From contig NZ_CP049244.1 in NCBI RefSeq assembly GCF_011046245.1, positions 248,001 through 312,000 of the forward strand: DNA of 64,000 bases, written 5' to 3'. The notes under the pieces are model-generated. The model made no database searches. It saw only the letters and a program-made list of their open reading frames with translations, and was not told the DNA's origin. Numbering within the stretch: the first letter of the stretch is position 1; every line of letters starts with the position of its first letter. The position numbers and the translations under genes are program-made. Below are positions 28,403 through 37,168 of this stretch, piece by piece. Source of the DNA: Allorhizobium pseudoryzae (GTDB lineage: Bacteria; Pseudomonadota; Alphaproteobacteria; Rhizobiales; Rhizobiaceae).

Positions 28403-28432
28403 TTGCCAAATAGAAAAATACTCTTGTATGTT
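28403..28432 (+). promoter_or_regulatory. predicted promoter of the FAD oxidase-tctCBA operon
   Basis: TTGCCA (28403-28408) and TATGTT (28427-28432) are 18 nt apart. The -10 lies inside the palindrome at 28424, so a bound regulator would block it. Confidence 0.35.
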
Positions 28433-28440
28433 ACATACAA
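28424..28440. promoter_or_regulatory. perfect palindrome, candidate GntR operator
   Basis: TTGTATGTTACATACAA consists of perfect 8-bp arms around one T. GntR/FCD regulators typically bind short TTGTAT...ATACAA-like palindromes, and the operon contains such a regulator at 32915. It sits just before the ribosome binding site of the FAD oxidase gene. Confidence 0.6.
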
Positions 28441-28459
28441 CACGGAATTGGAGGGTGCG

Positions 28460-29866
28460 GTGGAAGAGGTTAACGGGGATCAGCTGCTGGCGAAACTGCG
28501 GCAGGCGCTGGGTGCAAATGCCGTTCTTTCGGGAAACGATCTCCCAGAGCGCAATCGCACCGACTGGAGCTTCCTCCCCAACGCTGCCCCGCTGGCCGTT
28601 GTCCGTCCAGCATCGACCGAAGATGTCGCGACGGCGCTGAAGCTATGCCATGACGCGGGTGTTGTGGTGACCCCGCAGGGCGGGCTGACAGGCTTGTGTG
28701 GTGGCGCGCGGCCTCCAGACGGCGGGATCGCCCTGTCGCTGGAACGGATGCACGGTATCGAGGCCATCGATCCCGTTGGCATGACGATCACCGCGCGCGC
28801 CGGGACGCCGTTGGAGGTCATCCAGAAGGCGGCCGACGAGGCCGGCCTCTTCTTTTCCCTTGATCTCGGCGCGCGTGGATCCTGTGCAATCGGCGGCAAC
28901 CTCTCGACCAATGCCGGCGGCAATCGCGTGATCCGTTATGGCATGGCCCGCGATCTCGTTCTCGGTCTCGAGGTCGTCACCATGGACGGCACCGTCCTCA
29001 CGATGATGAACCGGATGATCAAGAACAATGCGGGCTACGATTTGAAGCAGCTGTTTCTCGGCAGCGAAGGAACGCTCGGCGTCATCACGAGGACGGTTCT
29101 TCGGCTCCATCCCAAGCCCGGATGCGTGCAGGCGGCACTGTGTGTGGTGACGGGATATGATCAGGTTCTTGCATTATTGGAGAGTGCAAGACGGGCTCTG
29201 GGGCCGTTGCTCTCGGCATTCGAGGTGATGTGGGCTGACTACTGGACGCTCTATGCCGATCACGTGCCCGGCGCCCGACCGCCCGTGTCGCTCGGCAATG
29301 GCAGCCATGTCGTTCTCATCGAGATGCAGGGGTTGGACGAGATGATCGATGGCGGGCGGTTTTCGGCTTGGCTGGAGGGCATGTTCGAACAGGGCGCAGT
29401 CGTCGATGGCGCGGTTTCGCGCAGTGTTGCCGATCTCCAGGCCTTCTGGAAAACGCGCGATGCGGCTGCCGAATTCGCCAATCCCGAGGTCGCCGGACCG
29501 CATATTTCCTTTGACGTCGGGTTGCCGGTCGGGCGCATGGACGAATTTGCCAGCCGTTCATCGACGGCGCTCACCGAAGCGCTCGGATGCCGCTCCGTTT
29601 ATTATGGCCATGTGGGCGATGGCAACCTGCATGTGGTCGCCTGGGTCAAGGGCGCGGCGCCCCAGCCGCTGCCCGCCGTCAGCGAGGTCGTATACAGGAT
29701 CGTCCGTGAACTTGGCGGCACTGTTTCAGCGGAACACGGCATCGGCACGTTGAAAAAGCCCTATCTCGGCTACAGCCGCAGCCCGGTCGAAATCGACCTG
29801 ATGCGTCGATTGAAGTCCTGCCTGGACCCCAAGGGACTGCTTAATCCCGGAAAGGTCTTCGACTGA
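28460..29866 (+). CDS. FAD-linked 2-hydroxyacid dehydrogenase (GlcD/D-lactate/D-2-hydroxyglutarate type)
   Basis: A 468-residue FAD enzyme of the GlcD/D2HGDH family. The FAD-binding region has VTPQGGLTGLCGGA and GGNLSTNAGGNRV. The C-terminal substrate domain has YYGHVGDGNLHVV and ends SAEHGIGTLKKPYLG. I chose the GTG at 28460, preceded by TTGGAGGG, because a start at 28403 would lie in the promoter. It likely oxidises a D-2-hydroxy acid and passes electrons to flavoprotein or quinone acceptors. Its substrate is presumably the one imported by tctCBA or derived from it. Confidence 0.82.
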   Translation: MEEVNGDQLLAKLRQALGANAVLSGNDLPERNRTDWSFLPNAAPLAVVRPASTEDVATALKLCHDAGVVVTPQGGLTGLCGGARPPDGGIALSLERMHGIEAIDPVGMTITARAGTPLEVIQKAADEAGLFFSLDLGARGSCAIGGNLSTNAGGNRVIRYGMARDLVLGLEVVTMDGTVLTMMNRMIKNNAGYDLKQLFLGSEGTLGVITRTVLRLHPKPGCVQAALCVVTGYDQVLALLESARRALGPLLSAFEVMWADYWTLYADHVPGARPPVSLGNGSHVVLIEMQGLDEMIDGGRFSAWLEGMFEQGAVVDGAVSRSVADLQAFWKTRDAAAEFANPEVAGPHISFDVGLPVGRMDEFASRSSTALTEALGCRSVYYGHVGDGNLHVVAWVKGAAPQPLPAVSEVVYRIVRELGGTVSAEHGIGTLKKPYLGYSRSPVEIDLMRRLKSCLDPKGLLNPGKVFD

Positions 29867-29922
29867 AGAAAACGCGTTCAGGAGGATGAACGCGACTGCC
29901 ACAAACCCAAGGAGGAGAAATC

Positions 29923-30903
29923 ATGTCTATCAAACGTCGCCACGCCCTGGCTCTTGCAGCAGGCCTTGCTATCGGCAGCCTCTGTTCCGCTCCCGCCTTC
30001 GCTGAATGGCCCGCAGGCGCGGTTACGATGATCGTGCCCTGGGGCGCGGGCGGTGGAACGGACGCCACCGCGCGAATGATCGCCAACCTGCTTCAGAAAC
30101 AACTGGGCGTGCCGGTTCCCGTCGTCAACCGCACGGGCGGCTCGGGTGTCGTCGGTCATTCCGCCATTGCCGAGGCCGCCCCCGATGGCAGCACGATCGG
30201 CATTGCCACGCTGGAAATCGGCACCATGCACCACCTGGGGCTGACCGCGCTGGACTACAAGGCCTATACGCCCATCGGGCTCTACAACTCCGATCCTGCA
30301 GCCGTTTTCGTACGCGCCGATAGTCAATACAAGGACATGCAGGCATTGCTGAAGGCTCTCTCCGCAGCAGCAGACCGCGAACTCAAGGCGTCAGGTTCGG
30401 CACAGGGTGGTGTCAATCATCTCGCGCTCGCCGGCATGCTGGCGGCTGCAGGACTGCCGGTCGATCGGGTGGCGTGGGTGCCATCCGAAGGTGCCGCTCC
30501 CGGCCTGCAGGACCTGGCGGCGGGCGGCGTCGTCATCGCAACGGCATCGATGCCGGAAGGCGAGGCATTGATGCAGGCCGGGCGCATCAAGCCCCTGGCG
30601 GTATTCTCAGCGACCCGCCTTGAGAAATATCCCGATGTCCCAACCTTTGAAGAGGCCTCAGGACATGCCTTTGCCATGGGGTCCTGGCGCGGCATCGTCG
30701 CACCTGCCGGCCTCCCGGCCGATGTGACCATCAAGCTGAGCGAAGCGGTCGAGGAGGTCGTCAGTGACCCCACCTACCTCTCCTTCATGAAGGAGCGCGG
30801 ATATGCGACGCAATGGACGCCTGGCGAGAAGTTCGGACGCTTCATGGAAAAATCGGATGCCACTCTCGGTGACACGCTGAAATCGGTCGGTCTCGCCAAG
30901 TAA
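29923..30903 (+). CDS. tctC: tripartite tricarboxylate transporter substrate-binding protein
   Basis: A 326-residue periplasmic TctC/BugD-type protein. The signal peptide runs to APAFA, cleaved before EWPAGAV. The mature protein has the IVPWGAGGGTDATAR motif of the family and the later GMLAAAGLPVDRVAWVPSEG. GGAGGAGAA precedes the ATG. It hands a carboxylate to TctA/TctB. Tct substrates range over citrate, tartrate, glutarate and aromatic acids, so the ligand stays open. Confidence 0.9.
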   Translation: MSIKRRHALALAAGLAIGSLCSAPAFAEWPAGAVTMIVPWGAGGGTDATARMIANLLQKQLGVPVPVVNRTGGSGVVGHSAIAEAAPDGSTIGIATLEIGTMHHLGLTALDYKAYTPIGLYNSDPAAVFVRADSQYKDMQALLKALSAAADRELKASGSAQGGVNHLALAGMLAAAGLPVDRVAWVPSEGAAPGLQDLAAGGVVIATASMPEGEALMQAGRIKPLAVFSATRLEKYPDVPTFEEASGHAFAMGSWRGIVAPAGLPADVTIKLSEAVEEVVSDPTYLSFMKERGYATQWTPGEKFGRFMEKSDATLGDTLKSVGLAK

Positions 30904-30911
30904 TGCATGGA

Positions 30912-30939
30912 AGGCCCGCCTGCTTGCGCAGGCGGGCCT
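30912..30939 (+). promoter_or_regulatory. strong stem-loop between tctC and tctB
   Basis: A perfect 12-bp stem (AGGCCCGCCTGC and its complement) closes a TTGC tetraloop. No T run follows, so it is more likely an mRNA-stabilising or partial-attenuation element that lets the binding protein be made in excess over the membrane subunits. This is a common arrangement for such operons. Confidence 0.6.
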
Positions 30940-30960
30940 CACCATTGCGGAGGGGTTTTC

Positions 30961-31428
30961 ATGAAACTTCACGACTCGCTCATCGGCTTGCTGTTGATCG
31001 CCTTCGGCGGCTGGGTTCTTTGGCAGGCACAGAGTTTTCCGGCGATGCCAGGGCAGATGATCGGCCCCTCGACATTCCCGACATTGCTCGGCGGCCTGTG
31101 CGCCCTGGGCGGCCTCCTGCTTGTCTGGCAGGGCCGGAGAATATCCAGGGATGAACTCGTCTGCATCCATGAGGGCTGGCGCATTGGCTCGCGTGTCGCC
31201 TGTGTTGCCGTGGCGGTGTTCGGCACCCTGCTTCTGGGCGTCACGTTCGAGACCGTCGGCTTCCCGGTCGGGGGCACGCTGCTGCTGTCGGCGCTGTTCT
31301 ACGCAGCAGGTCTGCACAGAGCCAGATGGATCGCGGTCTCCGCCATCTTCGTGCTGACGGTGCATCTGGTCATGACGCGCCTTCTTTATGTTCCCTTGCC
31401 GTCCGGCTTTGTGAAGGGGCTGCTGTGA
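30961..31428 (+). CDS. tctB: tripartite tricarboxylate transporter small membrane subunit
   Basis: A 155-residue membrane protein with about four hydrophobic segments, beginning LIGLLLIAFGGWVLWQA and ending near VHLVMTRLLYVPLP. Its length and place between tctC and tctA fit TctB. The ATG at 30961 follows AGGGG; its stop overlaps the tctA start (TGATG). Confidence 0.85.
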   Translation: MKLHDSLIGLLLIAFGGWVLWQAQSFPAMPGQMIGPSTFPTLLGGLCALGGLLLVWQGRRISRDELVCIHEGWRIGSRVACVAVAVFGTLLLGVTFETVGFPVGGTLLLSALFYAAGLHRARWIAVSAIFVLTVHLVMTRLLYVPLPSGFVKGLL

Positions 31429-32918
31429 TGTACGCCGATTTCGATACCGTCATCTCGCTGGTGTTCAACTGGAACATGGTGATCGTGATGGTCAGTTGTT
31501 CCGCATTCGGTTTGTTTGTCGGAGCGGTCCCCGGATTGTCGGCCACGATGGCGACCGCCATTCTCGTCCCGATCACCTTTTTCATGGAGCCGGTCCCCGC
31601 CATCGCGGCCATTGTCACGACAGCGGCCATGGCGATCTTTGCCTCAGATATTCCAGCCGCCCTCATCCGCATTCCCGGCACAGCCGCCTCGGCGGCCTAC
31701 ATCGGAGACCTCAACGCCCTGACCCTCCAGGGGCGCGTCGGACGGGCACTCGGCATCTCCGTGGTCGCATCGGCGATCGGCGGACTGTTCGGGTCCGCGG
31801 TTCTGATGCTGGCAGCACCGCAACTGGCCGAGGTGTCGCTCAACTTCACCTCTTTCGAGTATTTCTGGCTGGCATTGCTCGGCCTGTCCGCCGCCGTCAT
31901 GCTTGGCTCCGGTTCGTTGTTGAAATCGCTGATGTCATTGCTGTTCGGGTTGATGATTGCGACGGTCGGAATGGACACCACGATCGGGCATCCGCGGTTC
32001 ACTTTCGGCTTTGCCACGCTTCTCGACGGCGTGGCCTTCGTGCCGGCGCTGATTGGGGTGTTCGCCATTCCTGAGCTGGTGAGAACCTTCGTCAACCGCG
32101 AACGAACTCCTCCTGCCGCGCCGGTGGGCAATCCGTTTCGCATGTTCGATGGGCTTGCAGCCGTTCTCTGGCGCTACAAGGCCAACCTGTTCAGGGGATC
32201 GGTGATCGGCACGACGGTCGGCATCCTGCCGGGTGCGGGCTCCGACATCGCATCATGGATTTCCTACGCAGTCTCCAAGCGCTTTTCGAAACAGCCGGAG
32301 CTTTATGGCAAGGGTTCGGAAGAAAGCCTGGTGGATGCCTGTTCGGCCAACAACTCCGCCCTGTCGGGTGCCTACGTTCCGGCCACCGTCTTCGGCATCC
32401 CGGGCGATTCCATCACGGCAATCGTTATCGGCGTCCTCTACATGAAGGGCCTCAACCCCGGCCCACTGGTTTTCATCAACAAACCCAATGAGGTGATGGC
32501 CATCTTCGTCACCTTCTTCCTGGCCAATATCCTCATCGTGCCGTTCGGATTGCTGGCCATCGCCCAGGCCTCGCAGGTGCTGCGGGTCCCCAAGCTCATG
32601 CTCGCCCCGCTCATTCTCGGTTTCTGCGTTGTCGGCGCCTACTCGATCAATGCGGCCGCCTCGGGCATCATCATCATGTTGGTGCTCGGCCTGTTTGCCT
32701 ATCTCATGGAAGAGAACGGCTTCCCTGTGGCCCCCTTGATCCTCGGACTGGTGATGGGGCCGCTGGTGGAGCGGAACCTGGTGACATCGTTGATCAAGGC
32801 GGACGGCGCTCCCCTGGTCTTTGTCGAGAGACCGATTGCTGCCGGCCTTGCCCTGCTTGTATGTGTCGTCTGGGCTGTTCCGGCCGTGATGCGCCTGAAA
32901 AAGGGACGGATGACATGA
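31428..32918 (+). CDS. tctA: tripartite tricarboxylate transporter large membrane subunit
   Basis: A 496-residue multi-spanning permease. The family signature GLFVGAVPGLSATMATAILVP lies at residues 26-46, and a second copy, TTVGILPGAGSDIASWISY, in the middle. It forms the transport path for the carboxylate, driven by ion gradient. Its stop overlaps the GntR gene (ATGA). Confidence 0.9.
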   Translation: MYADFDTVISLVFNWNMVIVMVSCSAFGLFVGAVPGLSATMATAILVPITFFMEPVPAIAAIVTTAAMAIFASDIPAALIRIPGTAASAAYIGDLNALTLQGRVGRALGISVVASAIGGLFGSAVLMLAAPQLAEVSLNFTSFEYFWLALLGLSAAVMLGSGSLLKSLMSLLFGLMIATVGMDTTIGHPRFTFGFATLLDGVAFVPALIGVFAIPELVRTFVNRERTPPAAPVGNPFRMFDGLAAVLWRYKANLFRGSVIGTTVGILPGAGSDIASWISYAVSKRFSKQPELYGKGSEESLVDACSANNSALSGAYVPATVFGIPGDSITAIVIGVLYMKGLNPGPLVFINKPNEVMAIFVTFFLANILIVPFGLLAIAQASQVLRVPKLMLAPLILGFCVVGAYSINAAASGIIIMLVLGLFAYLMEENGFPVAPLILGLVMGPLVERNLVTSLIKADGAPLVFVERPIAAGLALLVCVVWAVPAVMRLKKGRMT

Positions 32919-33613
32919 GAAAAATTGCGCAACCGCATTCCTTGGCAGAGATTGCAGCCGCACAGTTGCGTGAGGCGATCGTCACCGGACAGTTGCGTCT
33001 GGGTGAGAACATCTCGGAGGAAAAGCTGGCGCGGCAATTGGGCATCAGCCGCACCCCGATCCGCGATTGCATGGCGATCCTGTCGAAGGAAGGCCTTGTC
33101 GTCGTTCGCTCAAAACGCGGTTCGTTCGTTTTCGAGACCAATGTCGCGGATATCGGCGAAATCTGCGATTACCGGCTCATGCTGGAGCTTCAGGGCATCA
33201 AGGCGGCCGTCGGCCATGCGCCGGCAGCCTATCAGTCCAGTATGACGCAAATCCTTCAGGATATGGAGGCGGCGCTCGCGCGAGGCGACAGCGTTGCCTA
33301 CGGGACAGCCGACACCGCATTCCACCAATTGGCCTTTGACCTGTGCGGCAATTCCTATCTGCGCGACGCGTACAGCCTTGTCGCCGGCCGTATTGCAGCG
33401 CTGCGTGCCAATATCACCGCAGCCTATGACGAGCGCCGGCGGGAGTCCTTCACCGAGCACCGGGCCATGGCGGACATGATCGCCGCGAAAGACTTTCCCA
33501 CCCTCGAGACGGCCTTGTCGCGCCATGTCGGCCGAACGCGAGAGGTCTACATCAAAGCCATCCAGGAAGGGCATCTCGGCCCGCCCGGCGCTCCTGTCGA
33601 TATTTCCGCCTGA
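32915..33613 (+). CDS. GntR-family (FCD/FadR type) transcriptional regulator
   Basis: A 232-residue regulator. The N-terminal winged HTH has LGENISEEKLARQLGISRTP. The C-terminal FCD ligand domain includes YRLMLELQGIKAAVGHA and SRHVGRTREVYIKAI, with the histidines expected for metal-assisted carboxylate binding. It is inside the operon it presumably controls, via the palindrome at 28424. A carboxylate inducer is likely. Confidence 0.88.
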   Translation: MRKIAQPHSLAEIAAAQLREAIVTGQLRLGENISEEKLARQLGISRTPIRDCMAILSKEGLVVVRSKRGSFVFETNVADIGEICDYRLMLELQGIKAAVGHAPAAYQSSMTQILQDMEAALARGDSVAYGTADTAFHQLAFDLCGNSYLRDAYSLVAGRIAALRANITAAYDERRRESFTEHRAMADMIAAKDFPTLETALSRHVGRTREVYIKAIQEGHLGPPGAPVDISA

Positions 33614-33640
33614 CCACCGACCCATGCCATGGAGACCGAT

Positions 33641-34501
33641 ATGCACCCCGCGGACAGCTTGAAAGCCCTGATTTCCAGAGGCGAAATCGTCATGGCACCG
33701 GGCGCGCCCGACCCACTGACAGCCCGTTTGGTGGAGCAGGCGGGTTTTCCCGCAGTCTATATGACCGGATTTGGGGCAACAGCCAGTCATCTTGGCCTGC
33801 CCGATCTCGGCCTGATGAGCCAGACGGAAATGACGACCCATGCCCGCAATATGGCGCGGGTGGTCTCGATACCCATCATTGCGGATGCCGACACGGGTTA
33901 CGGTGGCCCGGCCAATATCGACCGTACCGTCAGGGAGTATATGCAGGCCGGCGTTGCGGCCATTCACCTTGAAGACCAGCAGCAGCCCAAGCGCTGTGGC
34001 CAACTGGCCGGCATTAAGCTGATCGCGGCCGAAGAGAATGTCCGCCGGTTGAAATGCGCCCTTGCGGCACGCGATTCCGGCAAGCTTCTGATCATTGCGC
34101 GCACCGACGCCCTGCCCGCTTCTGGAGCCGAAGAGGCTATTCGCCGGGCGAACATGTATCGCGACGCGGGCGCCGATCTTGTCTTCGTCGACGGCATCAA
34201 ATCCATCCGTGACATTGAGACCGTCGCCAGGCATGTCGAAGGACCGAAGGTGGTGAGCATCGTCGATGGCAACGAGACAACCGAACTGACGGCAGACCAT
34301 CTGGGGCAGATGGGTTTTCAGGTCGTATTCTATGCCGTATCGACACTGTTTTCAGCAGTCAGGGCGATCCAGGACACCCTTTCGGTTCTCATGCGAGATG
34401 GCACGCCCAAGGCGCGGCAATCGGCCATGGTGACTTATCAGGAATACAGCCAAAGCGTCGGCCTGACGGATTTCCAATCTCTGGACGATCGCTTTGGCTG
34501 A
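33641..34501 (+). CDS. isocitrate lyase/PEP mutase-superfamily lyase (methylisocitrate/dimethylmalate lyase-like)
   Basis: A 286-residue TIM-barrel enzyme. Metal and substrate residues lie in ADADTGYGG; the catalytic loop is KRCG in PKRCGQLAG. The cysteine argues for a true C-C lyase such as methylisocitrate or 2,3-dimethylmalate lyase rather than a PEP mutase. The usual KRCGH histidine is replaced by Q. I prefer the ATG at 33641 with GGAG upstream over one four codons earlier. It ends the operon, and probably cleaves the acid imported or oxidised by the preceding products. Confidence 0.8.
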   Translation: MHPADSLKALISRGEIVMAPGAPDPLTARLVEQAGFPAVYMTGFGATASHLGLPDLGLMSQTEMTTHARNMARVVSIPIIADADTGYGGPANIDRTVREYMQAGVAAIHLEDQQQPKRCGQLAGIKLIAAEENVRRLKCALAARDSGKLLIIARTDALPASGAEEAIRRANMYRDAGADLVFVDGIKSIRDIETVARHVEGPKVVSIVDGNETTELTADHLGQMGFQVVFYAVSTLFSAVRAIQDTLSVLMRDGTPKARQSAMVTYQEYSQSVGLTDFQSLDDRFG

Positions 34502-34502
34502 A

Positions 34503-34526
34503 GAAGCCCTGGCTCTACCGGGCTTC
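34503..34526. terminator. stem-loop after the lyase gene
   Basis: GAAGCCC and GGGCTTC pair perfectly, with further inner GG/CC pairing across a bulge. It starts two nt after the lyase stop and lies in the gap to the convergent FMN reductase gene. No T run follows. Confidence 0.42.
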
Positions 34527-34576
34527 CATCGTACCGGCGCCTCGTGACGGGACAGTCCTCTCGTGTGCGCAAGCGG

Positions 34577-35185
34577 TCAGGAATTGGCCGCGACAGGCCT
34601 ATCCGTTCCGCGCCAACGGTCGATCCGGGTGGGAAGCTGAGGACTGATCTCACCCCTGCGCAGATAGGGCTCGAACTGCCCGACAGCGCGGTCGAGGCGG
34701 CTGATCAGGGCGGGCGAGATGATTTCGTCTCCAGCGAAGTCGCGCTCGCAGGCGTAGACGCCGGTGGCCAGCGTCTGTGCCTCGAAGAAGCCGAAGAGCG
34801 GCCGCAGGTGATGCTCGATGACAAGGGCGTGCTTGTCGCCTCCGCCGGTGGCTGCCAGCAGAACGGGTTTGCCAGCCAGGATCATCGGATCAAGCAGGTC
34901 AAAAAGATGCTTGAAGAGTCCGGGGTAACTGCCCTTGTGGACGGGCGTCGCGATGACGAGCGCACGCGCTTCGGCAATGTGTTGAACCGCATCACGTGCC
35001 GTACCCGTCAAATCCTGGATCTGGCGGGCGAGAGCGAAGCCGGGTGGCAGCTGGGAAAGATCGATCACCTTGGAGCGCCCGCCGAAGCGCGCCGCCGTTC
35101 GGGAAACAGCCTCCTCCACGAGACGCCGTGTTTTGGACGGAACGCTGAAGCTGCCGGCAAGTCCGAGAATGTCGAGTTTGGACAT
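34577..35185 (-). CDS. NAD(P)H-dependent FMN reductase (SsuE/MsuE type)
   Basis: A 202-residue flavodoxin-like reductase. The N terminus LDILGLAGSFSVPSKTR binds flavin phosphate; ATPVHKGSYPGLFKHLFDLL forms the active region. Family members provide reduced FMN to sulfonate or sulfone monooxygenases. No monooxygenase is adjacent, but the neighbouring Rrf2 and sulfate-transport genes support a sulfur-assimilation role. It lies 29 nt after the FAD-binding gene and probably shares its operon. GGAGGTG precedes the ATG. Confidence 0.83.
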   Translation of the reverse strand: MSKLDILGLAGSFSVPSKTRRLVEEAVSRTAARFGGRSKVIDLSQLPPGFALARQIQDLTGTARDAVQHIAEARALVIATPVHKGSYPGLFKHLFDLLDPMILAGKPVLLAATGGGDKHALVIEHHLRPLFGFFEAQTLATGVYACERDFAGDEIISPALISRLDRAVGQFEPYLRRGEISPQLPTRIDRWRGTDRPVAANS

Positions 35186-35190
35186 GAGAT

Positions 35191-35215
35191 CACCTCCGTT
35201 TTCAGTCTATCGGTT
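35191..35215 (-). promoter_or_regulatory. leader motif shared with the Rrf2 gene
   Basis: Read on the minus strand it is AACCGATAG, two nt, TGAAAA, then CGGAGGTG, the ribosome binding site of the FMN reductase. Nearly the same blocks occur at 37169-37190 upstream of the Rrf2 gene. Function unknown; possibly a regulator site or a shared promoter/leader. Confidence 0.35.
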
Positions 35216-36573
35216 TAGGCCGTGTGCGTCGCCGAAAGCCCCGGCGTGCCGATCAGCCGCTCGGCCAGGCAGGCCGCCTGAACGCGAATGTCGGGCACGG
35301 CGGTGATCTCGAAGTGCGTGGCTCGCGTGATGGGTCCAACGCCGAAGATCCGGCGCGCACTCCGGCCGTCTCGGTCGATCAGCGCGTCATTCTGGTCGAA
35401 GTCCAGGCCGAGGCTTAAGGGATCGAGACGGCCGAGCCCCTGATCCACCAGCGACTGCAGCAGCCGGTTCGGTGTCGGGAGTGACAGGCGCCGAAATCCA
35501 CGGCAATCAATGGCATAGGCGCCCTCCAGACGTGCAAGAGACTTCTCCCCGGATGGCCTATAGGTGACGCTTGTGCCGGAGACGTGTCGCTCGGCCCCCT
35601 GGAAGTGACCCTTGACGATGCGGAGAAGACCGGCGGCCCGAGCCTCCTCCATGCGGGCGGCTGACGAGGGCGGCATGCGATGACGATGCGTCTCCCAGAG
35701 GCTCGAACCTTGCCGGAGAAATCTTTGCCGACTGTCAGGGGGAAGGTGTCGCCACAGGAGTTGTGTATGCGGTCGCAACCCGTCCATGACATCGCGCCAG
35801 TCTCCTCCTGCGGCCTCATGCGCCCGAATTGTGGTTCGCAGCCATTGCAGCAGGTAACCGGCGCTCGATCCCATGGGAATGTCGGCAGTTGACAGCTTCA
35901 GTGGTTTCGTTGGCCTGTGTGGTTGCGGCAGGAGACCCCGCCTAGAGATCGCGTAGATCGGCGCAGACTGGCCCGCGTTGAGGAGAGACAGGACCATGTC
36001 GACCATGGTCAGCCCCGTGCCGACCAGAACCACAGGAGACGCCGGATCAGCATCGGATGGACGCGACCACGGGTCCTCCAATCCCGAGGCCTTCTGATCG
36101 TCGCGGCAGATGCCGGTTGCGAGAATGGCAAAATGCGCTGGCAGCACGCTGCCATCCGCCAGGCCAACCTCGACGCCATGGTCGTGAACCCGCAACGCCA
36201 CACATTCCTGGTCCAGGATCTGCAGGCGCGGCACCAAGCCGCCCTCTGCCGCCGGTCCCAGCAGGTCGGCGAGATACCGCCCGTAGGTCTTGCGCGGCAC
36301 GAAATCCATATCCCGGCCCGGGCCAAAACCCTGCCCCTCCAGCCATCGGCTGAAATGCGTGGGATCGTCGGGGAAGGCGCTCATGTTGTGAACGCGCGTG
36401 TTGAGCAGGTGGCAGGCCTGAACCGTCGAATAGGCGACGCCGCATCCGACATCCTGCCGCGCCTCCACGATGGTGATCCGCAATCTCTGGGGGTTCACCC
36501 GCCGCTGAAGCAGGTGTGCGGCGGTCAGCGTTCCGCTGGCGCCACCGCCGATAATGGCGACATGCAGCGTCAT
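35215..36573 (-). CDS. FAD/NAD(P)-binding protein (NAD_binding_9 type)
   Basis: A 452-residue flavoprotein. The N-terminal dinucleotide loop is AIIGGGASGTLTAAHLL; a second nucleotide-binding segment is VVLVGTGLTMVDMVLSLL. FAD/NAD(P)-binding proteins of this kind are poorly characterised, and some act with siderophore or sulfur metabolism. It sits between the Rrf2 gene (37 nt upstream) and the FMN reductase, so an electron-transfer role in sulfur assimilation is a reasonable inference. Confidence 0.78.
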   Translation of the reverse strand: MTLHVAIIGGGASGTLTAAHLLQRRVNPQRLRITIVEARQDVGCGVAYSTVQACHLLNTRVHNMSAFPDDPTHFSRWLEGQGFGPGRDMDFVPRKTYGRYLADLLGPAAEGGLVPRLQILDQECVALRVHDHGVEVGLADGSVLPAHFAILATGICRDDQKASGLEDPWSRPSDADPASPVVLVGTGLTMVDMVLSLLNAGQSAPIYAISRRGLLPQPHRPTKPLKLSTADIPMGSSAGYLLQWLRTTIRAHEAAGGDWRDVMDGLRPHTQLLWRHLPPDSRQRFLRQGSSLWETHRHRMPPSSAARMEEARAAGLLRIVKGHFQGAERHVSGTSVTYRPSGEKSLARLEGAYAIDCRGFRRLSLPTPNRLLQSLVDQGLGRLDPLSLGLDFDQNDALIDRDGRSARRIFGVGPITRATHFEITAVPDIRVQAACLAERLIGTPGLSATHTA

Positions 36574-36610
36574 GATGCCATCTCCCGGGTTGCGAGAGGG
36601 CCAAGTCCCG

Positions 36611-37072
36611 TCAGGAGGCGGAAAGTGCTGCCGTTTCCAGGTCCGCCTTTTCGTCCTCCACCATCTGCCGCATGGCGGTGAGAGACTTGTTGTCCAGCAC
36701 GGCGGCGATCGCTTCGCGCACCTCCAGCATGGTCAGCCGCACGGCACAGGCGTTTTCGTCCGCACAGTCGTGGCAGCGTTGGTAGGCCGTCCGGCTGGCG
36801 CAATGGATCGGCGCCAGGGGGCCATCCAGGACCCTGAGGACATGCCCCACCATGATGACGTCGGGAGACCGCGTCAGGCAGTAACCGCCGCCGCGCCCCT
36901 TGCGGGTCTGCACGAAACCGCTGTGGCGCAGGTCCGCGAGAATGGCGTCGAGGAATTTCTTCGAAATCGCGTGTTTTTCGGCAATCTCGACCGATTGCGC
37001 CATCACGCCTGGAGGCAGTCCGGCAAGGTGGGTGAGCGCTTTCAGCCCGTACTTGCCCTTCATCGACAGCAT
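36611..37072 (-). CDS. Rrf2-family transcriptional regulator with four clustered cysteines
   Basis: A 153-residue regulator. The winged HTH has MKGKYGLKALTHLA at the N terminus and SKKFLDAILADLRHSGFV; the wing is RKGRGGGYCL. Cysteines at 91, 100, 103 and 109 form a C-X8-C-X2-C-X5-C cluster, which could hold an Fe-S cluster as in IscR/NsrR/RirA relatives, though the spacing is different. C65 is in the wing. I chose the ATG at 37072 because GAGAGGAAG precedes it; longer frames reach 37180. The neighbours point to sulfur control (inference). Confidence 0.85.
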   Translation of the reverse strand: MLSMKGKYGLKALTHLAGLPPGVMAQSVEIAEKHAISKKFLDAILADLRHSGFVQTRKGRGGGYCLTRSPDVIMVGHVLRVLDGPLAPIHCASRTAYQRCHDCADENACAVRLTMLEVREAIAAVLDNKSLTAMRQMVEDEKADLETAALSAS

Positions 37073-37168
37073 GGAATGGAACTTCCTCTCGGAGAGTTTC
37101 AAGACAGAATCTTGTCCCTCCATATAACCGTCCGCTTCGCTCACGACCAGTGAATCCTCGCATCGTGG

